DNA from: Nocardioides ginsengisegetis
Lineage (GTDB): Bacteria; Actinomycetota; Actinomycetes; Propionibacteriales; Nocardioidaceae
DNA: 64,000 bases
Reading direction: 5' to 3'
Assembly (NCBI RefSeq): GCF_014138045.1
Contig: NZ_JACGXA010000001.1
Location: 1,361,501 to 1,425,500 of the forward strand
The translations under genes and the position numbers were made by a program. This document shows, piece by piece, positions 9,908-17,201 of the stretch (the first letter of the stretch is position 1; every line of letters begins with the position of its first letter). Below the pieces are notes generated by a model. That model was not told the DNA's origin. It searched no databases and saw only the letters and a program-made list of their open reading frames with translations.

Positions 9908-10683
9908 TCGAGACGGTCGGCGTCACGCGCTACGTCACCCCGCTGCGCGAGGGCGGCAGCCTGCCCGGGATCGTCGAGGCCGACGACCTCGGCACCTACG
10001 TGTGCAAGTTCCGCGGCGCCGGGCAGGGCGTCCGCGTCCTCGTCGCCGAGGTGGTCGTGGGCGAGCTCGCCCGGCGGATCGGCCTGCGCACCCCGCGCTT
10101 GGTCGCCCTCGCCCTGGATCCCGAGATCGCCCGCTACGAGGCGGACGAGGAGGTCCAGGACCTGCTCAACGCGAGCCCCGGCCTCAACCTCGGCGTCGAC
10201 TTCCTGCCGGGAGCCTTCGGGTTCGACGGCGACCTGCCCACCGCCTCGGGCATCGCGGCCAGGGTGCTGTGGCTCGACGCGTTCTGCGCCAACGTCGACC
10301 GCTCCTGGCGCAACCCCAACCTGCTGTTCTGGCACGGCGACCTGTGGGTGATCGACCACGGCGCCTCGCTCTACTTCCACCACGCCTGGCCCGGTGGTGC
10401 GCTGCTCAAGGACGGGGCGGCCGAGCGCTTCGCTGCGCAGCCCTGGGACCCCTCCGACCACGTCCTTGGGACCCACGCCCACGGGCTGCCCGCTGCCGAC
10501 GACGCGATCCGCGCCCTGCTCGGTCCGGACACGTTCGCCGAGGTCCTGGCCGAGGTGCCCGATGCCTGGCTCGAGCCCGTCCCCGGTGCGGAGACGCCCG
10601 ACGCCGTGCGGGCGGCGTACGTCGCGTTCCTCACCGCGCGCCTCGCTGCGCGCGCCTGGCTGCCGGTCGAGGCGTCCGCATGA
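9904..10683 (+). CDS. HipA-like kinase-fold protein
   Basis: 259 residues, start codon overlapping the ppk2 stop. It resembles the stand-alone HipA-family kinases of actinobacteria: lysine in YVCKFRGAGQ (about 37), DAFCANVDRSWRNPN with the catalytic-loop Asp/Asn, and WVIDHGASLYF as the metal-binding segment. There is no HipB antitoxin nearby; instead it is followed immediately by a DUF3037 gene, a recurrent pair. It may phosphorylate a protein or tRNA synthetase by analogy with HipA, but the target is unknown. Confidence 0.78.
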   Translation: MIETVGVTRYVTPLREGGSLPGIVEADDLGTYVCKFRGAGQGVRVLVAEVVVGELARRIGLRTPRLVALALDPEIARYEADEEVQDLLNASPGLNLGVDFLPGAFGFDGDLPTASGIAARVLWLDAFCANVDRSWRNPNLLFWHGDLWVIDHGASLYFHHAWPGGALLKDGAAERFAAQPWDPSDHVLGTHAHGLPAADDAIRALLGPDTFAEVLAEVPDAWLEPVPGAETPDAVRAAYVAFLTARLAARAWLPVEASA

Positions 10684-11063
10684 GCGGCCACCTCGCCTAC
10701 CAATACGTCGTCCTCCGCTGCGTGCCCCGGGTCGACCGCGAGGAGTTCCTCAACGTCGGGGTGGTCCTCTACTGCCAGGCCTCGGACTTCCTCGCCGTCG
10801 CCTGGGCCGTCGACCGCGACCGACTGGCTGCCCTGGACCCGGGCATCGACCTCGACCAGGTCTGCGCCGCGCTCGACTTCGTCGACGGCGTCTGCGCCGG
10901 CGACGCGCGCGGGGGAGTGGCGGCCGGCAAGCCGATCGGGCAGCGGTTCGGCTTCCTCCGCGCACCCAAGAGCACCGTGCTGCAGCCCGGGCCGGTGCAC
11001 GGCGGGCTCACCCTCGACCCCGGCGGCACCCTCGACCACCTGTTGGCGCGACTCGTCGGCTGA
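10680..11063 (+). CDS. DUF3037 domain protein
   Basis: 127 residues, ATGA-coupled to the HipA-like gene. The DUF3037 signature is visible as YQYVVLRCVPRVDREEFLNV followed by GVVLYC, then FLRAPKSTVLQPGPVH. The family is nearly always next to a HipA-like kinase, so it is probably a partner, substrate or modulator of that kinase. Biochemical function is unknown. Confidence 0.8.
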   Translation: MSGHLAYQYVVLRCVPRVDREEFLNVGVVLYCQASDFLAVAWAVDRDRLAALDPGIDLDQVCAALDFVDGVCAGDARGGVAAGKPIGQRFGFLRAPKSTVLQPGPVHGGLTLDPGGTLDHLLARLVG

Positions 11064-11066
11064 GAG

Positions 11067-11208
11067 GGCACTCGCAGGCATTCTGAAACGCGCGAGGCGG
11101 CACTCGGGGGCAGTCTGAAACGTGTGAGGCGGCACTCGGAGGCACTCTCAGCAGCGCGAGAGTGCCTCCGAGTGCCCGCTCGGCGCGTTGAGAGTGCCCC
11201 CGAGTGCC
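11067..11208. repeat. 32-bp-period repeat array with a 19-bp perfect hairpin
   Basis: Three direct units begin at 11067, 11099 and 11131 (core GGCACTCGGRGGCANTCT), each 32 bases apart. Two inverted units follow at 11158 and 11190, also 32 apart. Units 3 and 4 form a perfect 19-bp stem (11131-11149 with 11158-11176) around an eight-base loop. It lies between two convergent genes and has no T-run, so it may stop or protect transcripts from both sides, or be a REP-like mobile repeat. Confidence 0.85.
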
Positions 11209-11218
11209 TTCTCGTGAC

Positions 11219-11962
11219 TCAGACGGGGACCAGCTCGACGGCACCGACGGCGTAGCGGGCCAGGATCGTGCGGGCGACCTCGGGGTGGGCGCCGAGCGGC
11301 TCGGACACCGCGATGGCGCCGGCCTCGACGGCGAGCTCGGCGGCCCGGTCCGGGAGGAAGCCGGGGGCCAGGAACAGCGAGGCGACGGCGATGTGGCGGC
11401 GGCCCTCGGCACGGAACTGGCGGACCGCCTCGCCCGTCGCCGGCGGGGCGGCGGAGGCGAAGGCAGCCGTCACGGGCAGCTTGTGGCGCTGGCCCCAGAC
11501 GCGGGCGAGCCGGGCCACGGCCTGGTTGGCCAGCGGGTCCGAGGAGCCGGCGGCCGCGAGGACCAGGGCGTCGAGCTCCCGCACGCGGTGGGCCTTGAGG
11601 GCCTCCCGCATCCGGACGTCGAGCACCTCGAGGAAGCACGCCTCGAGGCCGAGGATACTGGTGGCCCGGATCTGCAGCCCCTCGTGGCGGGCCGACGCCT
11701 CGGCGACGGCCGAGGGCACGTCGACCTTGGCGTGGTAGGCCTCGGTGAGCAGCAGCGGGACGACGACGATCTCGTCGTGCCCGGCCTTGACGAGCCTGTC
11801 CACGACCGTGTTGAACGACGGCTTGGAGAGCTCGAGGAACGCCTGCTCGATGCGAAGGTCCGGGCGCAGTGCGCGGACCTCGTCGACCAGGGCCTTGATC
11901 GTCGCGGCGGACCGGGGATCACGACTTCCGTGAGCCAGGGCCACCAGTGCAGGAGCTGCCAT
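11219..11962 (-). CDS. sirB: Sirohydrochlorin ferrochelatase (CbiX/SirB family)
   Basis: 247 residues with two chelatase half-domains. The metal-binding histidines are in LVALAHGSRDP near the N-terminus and in the second half; EIVVVPLLLTEAYHAKVDVP carries another conserved histidine. It inserts iron into sirohydrochlorin to give sirohaem, the cofactor of the sulfite reductase upstream in this operon. CbiX-type cobalt insertion is a less likely alternative given context. The ATG has a good AGGAGG ribosome site and overlaps the stop of a 33-codon ORF. Confidence 0.85.
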   Translation of the reverse strand: MAAPALVALAHGSRDPRSAATIKALVDEVRALRPDLRIEQAFLELSKPSFNTVVDRLVKAGHDEIVVVPLLLTEAYHAKVDVPSAVAEASARHEGLQIRATSILGLEACFLEVLDVRMREALKAHRVRELDALVLAAAGSSDPLANQAVARLARVWGQRHKLPVTAAFASAAPPATGEAVRQFRAEGRRHIAVASLFLAPGFLPDRAAELAVEAGAIAVSEPLGAHPEVARTILARYAVGAVELVPV

Positions 11963-12063
11963 CAGTGCGGCCTCCTCGTGTTGCCGGCAGGTGCCGGGGT
12001 GGTGATGTGGTGACGACCGACAGCGCTGTCGATCTCGGGGGAGATAGTGGGAGTCGGGGTCAT
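11962..12063 (-). CDS. 33-residue ORF bridging cysH and the chelatase gene
   Basis: ATG at 12063 overlaps the cysH stop (ATGA), and its TGA overlaps the ATG of the chelatase gene. It begins MTPTPTISPEIDSAVGRHH and is Pro/Thr/His-rich, with no recognisable domain. Either it is a small protein or it is translated only to carry ribosomes across the gap so that cysH and the chelatase stay coupled. No homologue is known to me. Confidence 0.4.
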   Translation of the reverse strand: MTPTPTISPEIDSAVGRHHITTPAPAGNTRRPH

Positions 12064-12806
12064 GAGTGGATCCCGCACTCGGTCTTGTTGGTGCCGGCCC
12101 AGCGCCCGCTGCGCGGGTCCTCGCCCGGCGCGACGCGGCGCGTGCAGGGCCAGCAGCCGATCGAGGGGTAGCCGTCGTAGACGAGCGGGTTCACCAGGAT
12201 CCCGTTGTCGGCGATGTACTGCTCGACCTGCTCGTCGGACCAGCGCGCCAGGGGCGAGACCTTGACCTTGCCCTTCTTGGCGTCCCAGCCGATGACCGGC
12301 GCGATGACCCGGTTGTGGGTCTCGGCGCGGCGCAGGCCGGTCGCCCACGCGTCGTACTCGTTGAGCGACTCGGCGAGGGGCGTGACCTTGCGCAGCTTGC
12401 AGCACAGGTCGGGGTCGGTCTTGTAGAGGTCCTTGCCGTACGCCGCGTCCTGCTCGGCCACGCTCTGCACCGGCGTGATCGTGATCAGGTTGACGTCCAG
12501 CGTGGCCTCGACGGCGTCGCGGGTGCCGATGGTCTCGACGAAGTGGTAGCCGGTGTCGAGGAAGACGACGTCGACGCCGGGCGCGACCTTGGCGGCGAGG
12601 TGGGCCAGCACCGCGTCGCCCATCGAGGACGTCACGCAGAAGCGGTCGCCGAAGGTCGCGACGGCCCATTCGATGATGTGCTCCGCCGGGGCCAGCTCGA
12701 GCTCGGCGCCCGCGTGGGACACCAGCTCGCGCAGCTCCTCGGGCGTGCGGCCCTCGGTGTGGGTGCCGCGGAAGGCGCGGGCCTTGCGGGTGGTGGCAGC
12801 AGTCAT
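12060..12806 (-). CDS. cysH: Assimilatory adenylyl-sulfate (APS) reductase
   Basis: 248 residues. It has the PP-loop-like SSMGDAV (60-66) and the four iron-sulfur cysteines C125-C126 (LCCKL) and C218/C221 (CWPC), which mark an APS-type [4Fe-4S] reductase rather than a PAPS reductase. The catalytic cysteine is C244 in ECGIH near the C-terminus. It reduces APS to sulfite with thioredoxin. The start at 12806 is ATGA-coupled to the small zinc-ribbon gene. The longer frame to 12893 overlaps that gene and is rejected. Confidence 0.93.
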   Translation of the reverse strand: MTAATTRKARAFRGTHTEGRTPEELRELVSHAGAELELAPAEHIIEWAVATFGDRFCVTSSMGDAVLAHLAAKVAPGVDVVFLDTGYHFVETIGTRDAVEATLDVNLITITPVQSVAEQDAAYGKDLYKTDPDLCCKLRKVTPLAESLNEYDAWATGLRRAETHNRVIAPVIGWDAKKGKVKVSPLARWSDEQVEQYIADNGILVNPLVYDGYPSIGCWPCTRRVAPGEDPRSGRWAGTNKTECGIHS

Positions 12807-13000
12807 TCGGGGGCTCCCTGGGTGGCGGAAGAGGGTCGGACCAGGCCGAGCATCTTCAGGGAGAAGGCGCGCAGGCACGACCGGCATTCCCACGTGCCGT
12901 GCGGGGAGGTGGTCTCCCCGGTGTCGGACACGACCTCGTGCGGGCGCAGGTCCTCGTCGCCGCAGAACGGGCAGTGGAAGGGAATCGCGCGCTCCGACAT
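12803..13000 (-). CDS. Small zinc-ribbon-like protein of the sulfite reductase operon
   Basis: 65 residues, MSERAIPFHCPFCGDEDLRP at the N-terminus and WECRSCLRAFSLKMLG near the middle. The CPFC and CRSC pairs suggest a structural zinc site. A short protein of this type sits between the sulfite reductase gene and cysH in many actinomycetes. Its role is unknown; a redox or assembly partner of sulfite reductase is a reasonable guess from position only. Confidence 0.75.
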   Translation of the reverse strand: MSERAIPFHCPFCGDEDLRPHEVVSDTGETTSPHGTWECRSCLRAFSLKMLGLVRPSSATQGAPE

Positions 13001-13001
13001 G

Positions 13002-14729
13002 TCAGACCGCCGCGACTTCGGGCAGGTCGACGCGCTCGCCGCGCAGCAGGTCCTCGTCGGCGCGCGCCACCCAGGTCGCGAATGACTCGCCGTCCTCGCG
13101 GTCGGCGAGGAAAGCGTTCACGACGTTGGTGATGTAGTCGTCGAGGCCCTTGCTGGTGACCTTGTGGGCGCGCAGCTTGCGGCCGAAGTTGGCGTTGAGG
13201 CCGGTGGCGCCGCCGAGGTGCACCTGGAAGCCCTCGACCTGCTCGCCGTCGGACATCACGAGTTGGCCCTTGAGCCCGATGTCCGCGACCTGGGTGCGGG
13301 CGCAGGCGTTGGGGCAGCCGTTGACGTTGACGGTGATCGGCACGTCGAGGTCGGGGAAGCGCTTCTCGAGCTCGGCGACCAGGTCGCGGGCGCGGTTCTT
13401 GGTGTCGACGATCGCGAGCTTGCAGAACTCGATGCCGGTGCAGGCCATCGTGTTGCGGCGCCAGCCCGACGGACGGGCGGACAGGCCGATGCCGTCCAGC
13501 GCCTCGACCAGCGCGTCGACGACGTCGGGGGAGACCCCCACCAGCACGATCTTCTGGTACGGCGTGAGCCGGGCGCCGGCGACGCCGTACTGCTCGATCA
13601 GGTCGGCGAGCTGGACCAGCATCGTGCCGGAGACACGGCCGGCCGTCGGCGCGATGCCGACGTAGAGGTTGCCGTCCTTCTGCTCGTGCACGCCGATGTG
13701 GTCGCGGTGCCCGACCGGCGAGGGGGGCGAGGGGCAGGAGACGAGCTTGCGGCCGAGGAACTCGTTCTCGAGGACCTCGCGGAACTTCTCGACACCCCAG
13801 TCCTGGACCAGGAACTTCAGGCGGGCGCGCGAGCGCAGCCGGCGGTAGCCGTAGTCGCGGAAGATCGACGCGACGCCCTCCCAGGCGTCGGCCACCTCGT
13901 CCAGCGGGATCCAGACCCCCATCTTCTGCGCGAGCATCGGGTTGGTCGACAGGCCGCCGCCGACCCACAGGTCGAAGCCGGGGCCGTGCTCGGGGTGGAC
14001 GGTGCCGACGAAGGCGATGTCGTTGACCTCGGGCGCCACGTCGTGCGACGGGTGCCCGGTCAGCGCGGTCTTGAACTTGCGGGGGAAGTTCGCGAAGTCG
14101 GGGTTGCCGATGTAGCGGCGCTTGATCTCCTCCAGCGCCGCGGTGCCGTCGATGATCTCGTCCTTGGCCACGCCGGCGACCGGCGAGCCGAGGAAGGGGC
14201 GCGGGCTGTCGCCGCACGCCTCGAGGGTGGACAGGCCGGCGGCCTCGAGCCGCTCCCAGATCGCGGGGACGTCCTCGATGCGGATCCAGTGGTACTGGAT
14301 GTTCTCGCGGTCGGTGACGTCGGCGGTGTCGCGGGCGAAGTCGACGCCGATCGTGCCCAGGGCGCGGACCGCGTCGTGGGAGAGGAGGGCGCCGTCGCTG
14401 CGGACCCGCATCATGAAGAACTCGTCGTCGAGCTCCTCCTCCTCGAGCATCGCGGTCTTGCCGCCGTCGAAGCCCGGGGCGCGCTGGGTGTAGAGGCCCA
14501 TCCAGCGGAAGCGGCCGCGCAGGTCGGCCGGGTCGATGGAGGCGAAGCCGCGCTTGGAGTAGATGTTGAGGATCCGGGCCTGCACGTTGAGCGGGCCGTC
14601 GTCCTTCTTGGACTGCTCGTTCTTGTTCAGCGGCTCGGTGTAGCCCAGCGCCCACTGGCCCTCGCCGCGCTTGGGGCGCGGGATCTCGGTGTGGGCCGGT
14701 CGCTTGGCGGTGTGACGGAGGTCAGTCAT
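13002..14729 (-). CDS. sirA: Ferredoxin-dependent sulfite reductase
   Basis: 575 residues with the duplicated NirA/SirA architecture. The four sirohaem/[4Fe-4S] cysteines are visible as C430 and C436 (ACTGIEFCKLA) and C472 and C476 (NGCPNAC), the CX5C-Xn-CX3C pattern. It carries out the six-electron reduction of sulfite to sulfide, acting after CysH, with sirohaem from the chelatase downstream. Nitrite reductase is the alternative, but the cysH linkage argues for sulfite. The start at 14729 (MTDLRHTAKRP) was chosen over 14783 because family members begin there. A leader peptide ORF lies upstream. Confidence 0.92.
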   Translation of the reverse strand: MTDLRHTAKRPAHTEIPRPKRGEGQWALGYTEPLNKNEQSKKDDGPLNVQARILNIYSKRGFASIDPADLRGRFRWMGLYTQRAPGFDGGKTAMLEEEELDDEFFMMRVRSDGALLSHDAVRALGTIGVDFARDTADVTDRENIQYHWIRIEDVPAIWERLEAAGLSTLEACGDSPRPFLGSPVAGVAKDEIIDGTAALEEIKRRYIGNPDFANFPRKFKTALTGHPSHDVAPEVNDIAFVGTVHPEHGPGFDLWVGGGLSTNPMLAQKMGVWIPLDEVADAWEGVASIFRDYGYRRLRSRARLKFLVQDWGVEKFREVLENEFLGRKLVSCPSPPSPVGHRDHIGVHEQKDGNLYVGIAPTAGRVSGTMLVQLADLIEQYGVAGARLTPYQKIVLVGVSPDVVDALVEALDGIGLSARPSGWRRNTMACTGIEFCKLAIVDTKNRARDLVAELEKRFPDLDVPITVNVNGCPNACARTQVADIGLKGQLVMSDGEQVEGFQVHLGGATGLNANFGRKLRAHKVTSKGLDDYITNVVNAFLADREDGESFATWVARADEDLLRGERVDLPEVAAV

Positions 14730-14833
14730 GGGAAAGGCATTCCTTGACGGGTGGCGCGCGACGCTCGGTCGGGGGGAGTCCACGTCCTCGGGGACTCGGG
14801 CCCGGCCGGGTCAGCTGCGCGGTGGGCGGCTGG

Positions 14834-14923
14834 TCAGGAAGGCCAACACATCATGCTGCGGGTGCGCCCGAAGTCCACGTGGCGGCGTACCACGAGGAAG
14901 GCGGACGTTGCAGCGCTGATCAT
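14834..14923 (-). CDS. Cysteine-containing leader peptide upstream of sirA
   Basis: A 29-codon ORF ending 104 bases before sirA. Its C-terminal part RRHVDFGRTRSMMCWPS matches the HVD-x-x-R...C pattern of actinomycete leader peptides found before sulfur-assimilation genes. A late Cys codon followed by Trp fits a cysteine-sensing attenuator. A leaderless start at 14923 (TTGTGG-N18-GAGACT seven bases upstream) or an internal GTG at 14893 are both possible. Confidence 0.65.
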   Translation of the reverse strand: MISAATSAFLVVRRHVDFGRTRSMMCWPS

Positions 14924-15067
14924 GTCAAGGAGTCTCACGGGTCGGACGCCCTTCCCACAAGGTGAAATCCCATGATGTGGACATCGTGACCACGATGCGA
15001 GACGCGGTACGCCGTCTCCCGCCTGCCACGCCCCGGGGTGCGGTCCACGTCACACGGGCCGCAGCCC

Positions 15068-15073
15068 TAGGCT
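15068..15073 (+). promoter_or_regulatory. -10 hexamer of a leaderless glyA promoter
   Basis: TAGGCT lies six bases before the glyA ATG; there is no ribosome site in between. Inferred leaderless transcript. Confidence 0.5.
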
Positions 15074-15079
15074 GTGCCC

Positions 15080-16522
15080 ATGAGCGATCTCTCCCAGTTG
15101 ACGAGCAGCGCCTACCAGCAGGCCCTCGAGGTCATCGCCTCGGTCGAACCCCGCGTCGCCGAGGCCACCCGGCAGGAGCTGGCCGACCAGCGGGCCTCGC
15201 TCAAGCTGATCGCGAGCGAGAACTACGCCTCGCCCGCGGTCCTGATGACGATGGGCACCTGGTTCAGCGACAAGTACGCCGAGGGCACCGTCGGGCACCG
15301 CTTCTACGCCGGCTGCCAGAACGTCGACACCGTCGAGGCGCTCGCCGCCGAGCACGCCCGCGAGCTGTTCGGCGCCCCCTACGCCTACGCCCAGCCGCAC
15401 TCCGGCATCGACGCCAACCTGGTCGCGTTCTGGTCGATCCTCGCCCACCGCATCGAGGGCCCCGCGCTCGAGAAGCTGGGTGCGAAGAACGTCAACGAGC
15501 TGACCGACGAGGACTGGGAGACGCTGCGCCACGAGCTCGGCAACCAGCGGCTGCTCGGCATGTCCCTGGACTCCGGCGGTCACCTCACCCACGGCTTCCG
15601 CCCCAACATCAGCGGCAAGATGTTCCACCAGCAGCAGTACGGCACCGACCCGGAGACCGGCCTGCTCGACTACGACAAGGTCGCCGCGAAGGCCCGTGAG
15701 TTCAAGCCGCTGGTGCTGGTCGCCGGCTACTCGGCCTACCCCCGCCGCGTGAACTTCGCCAAGATGCGCGAGATCGCCGACGAGGTCGGCGCGACCCTGA
15801 TGGTCGACATGGCGCACTTCGCCGGCCTGGTCGCGGGCAAGGTCTTCACCGGCGACGAGGACCCGGTCCCGTTCGCCCACGTCACCACCACGACCACCCA
15901 CAAGTCGCTGCGCGGCCCGCGCGGTGGCCTCGTCCTGGCCCAGGAGGAGTACGCCCCGTCGGTCGACCGTGGCTGCCCGATGGTGCTCGGCGGCCCGCTG
16001 TCGCACGTGATGGCCGCGAAGGCGGTCGCGCTCGCCGAGGCGCGCCAGCCCGCGTTCCAGACCTACGCCCAGAAGATCGCCGACAACGCCAAGTCGCTGG
16101 CCGAGGGCTTCCTGACCCGCGGCGCCAACCTGGTCACCGGCGGCACCGACAACCACATCGTGCTGCTGGACGTCTCGTCGTTCGGCCTGACCGGCCGCCA
16201 GGCGGAGTCGGCGCTGCTCGACGCGGGCGTGGTGACCAACCGCAACAGCGTGCCCAACGACCCCAACGGTGCCTGGTACACCTCGGGCGTCCGGCTCGGC
16301 ACCCCCGCGCTGACCACGCGCGGCTTCGGCCACGACGAGTTCGACAACGTCGCGGAGCTGATCGTGCACGTCCTCAGCAACACCGAGGCCGGGACCACCA
16401 AGGCCGGGGCTCCGTCGAAGGCCAGCTACACGCTGGGCGAGGGCATCGCCGCCAAGGTGCGCGACGCCAGCGCCGAGATGCTCGACAAGCACCCGCTCTA
16501 CCCCGGTCTCGAGCTCAGCTGA
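15080..16522 (+). CDS. glyA: Serine hydroxymethyltransferase (long form)
   Basis: 480 residues, longer than the usual 420 because of an insertion near 134-170 ([20 protein letters not shown]), typical of one actinobacterial clade. The PLP lysine is K275 in [15 protein letters not shown]. It interconverts serine and glycine with tetrahydrofolate and supplies one-carbon units. A TAGGCT hexamer six bases before ATG 15080 suggests leaderless expression. It is divergent from the sulfite reductase leader and convergent with the regulator at 16524. A second, standard-length glyA may exist elsewhere in the genome. Confidence 0.95.
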   Translation: MSDLSQLTSSAYQQALEVIASVEPRVAEATRQELADQRASLKLIASENYASPAVLMTMGTWFSDKYAEGTVGHRFYAGCQNVDTVEALAAEHARELFGAPYAYAQPHSGIDANLVAFWSILAHRIEGPALEKLGAKNVNELTDEDWETLRHELGNQRLLGMSLDSGGHLTHGFRPNISGKMFHQQQYGTDPETGLLDYDKVAAKAREFKPLVLVAGYSAYPRRVNFAKMREIADEVGATLMVDMAHFAGLVAGKVFTGDEDPVPFAHVTTTTTHKSLRGPRGGLVLAQEEYAPSVDRGCPMVLGGPLSHVMAAKAVALAEARQPAFQTYAQKIADNAKSLAEGFLTRGANLVTGGTDNHIVLLDVSSFGLTGRQAESALLDAGVVTNRNSVPNDPNGAWYTSGVRLGTPALTTRGFGHDEFDNVAELIVHVLSNTEAGTTKAGAPSKASYTLGEGIAAKVRDASAEMLDKHPLYPGLELS

Positions 16523-16523
16523 C

Positions 16524-17201
16524 CTAGCGCCAGCGGTACTCCACCTCGGGTCGGCCGCTGCCGCCGTAGCGCGGTCGGCGCTCGGCGCGCCCGGTGTCGG
16601 CGAGGTGCTCGAGGTAGCGCCGCGCGGTCACCCGGGACGCCCCGACGGCCTCGGCCGCCTCGCTCGCCGACAACGGCTGCGGGGCGGCCCGCAGGGCCTC
16701 GGTGATGTCGCGCATCGTCTCGGCGCTCATGCCCTTGGGGAGCTCGCCGCCGGGGGTGTGGCGCAGCGACCCGAAGAGCCGGTCGACCTCGTCCTGCACC
16801 ACCTCGGCGGGCGCCGCGGCGAGCTGCGCGCGGTAGGCGGCGTACTGCTCGAGCTTGGCCCGGAACGTCGCGAACGTGAACGGCTTCAGCAGGTAGAGCA
16901 CGACGCCCTGCGCCATCGCGTGCCGCACGACGTCGGCGTCGCGGGCGGAGGTCACGGCGATCACGTCGCACAGGTGCCCGGCGGCGCGGAGCTTCTGGAG
17001 CAGGCCGAGCCCGTGCCCGTCGGGCAGGTGCATGTCGAGCAGGAGCAGGTCGACGTGCCTGTCGGAGTTGAGCAGGCGAGCGGCCTCCTGGGCCGAGCGC
17101 GCGACACCGGCGACCTCGAAGCCCTCGACGCGGGCGGTGTACGCCGCGTGCGCCTCGGCCGCGAGTTCCTCGTCCTCCACGACGAGCACCCGGATCGTCA
17201 T
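16524..17201 (-). CDS. CitB/DcuR-family response regulator
   Basis: 225 residues. Receiver domain with D56 in LLLLDMHLPDG and K near YLLKPFTF, followed by a C-terminal helix-turn-helix (ASEAAEAVGASRVTARRYL) as in DcuR, CitB and DctR. It overlaps the cognate kinase by four bases. The pair is divergent from a C4-dicarboxylate symporter, so it most likely activates that transporter when malate, fumarate or succinate is sensed. Ligand identity is inference. Confidence 0.9.
   Translation of the reverse strand: MTIRVLVVEDEELAAEAHAAYTARVEGFEVAGVARSAQEAARLLNSDRHVDLLLLDMHLPDGHGLGLLQKLRAAGHLCDVIAVTSARDADVVRHAMAQGVVLYLLKPFTFATFRAKLEQYAAYRAQLAAAPAEVVQDEVDRLFGSLRHTPGGELPKGMSAETMRDITEALRAAPQPLSASEAAEAVGASRVTARRYLEHLADTGRAERRPRYGGSGRPEVEYRWR

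Noticed and set aside
11067..11208. CRISPR array
   Set aside because: The constant 32-bp period is that of the repeat itself; there are no unique spacers and the units invert.
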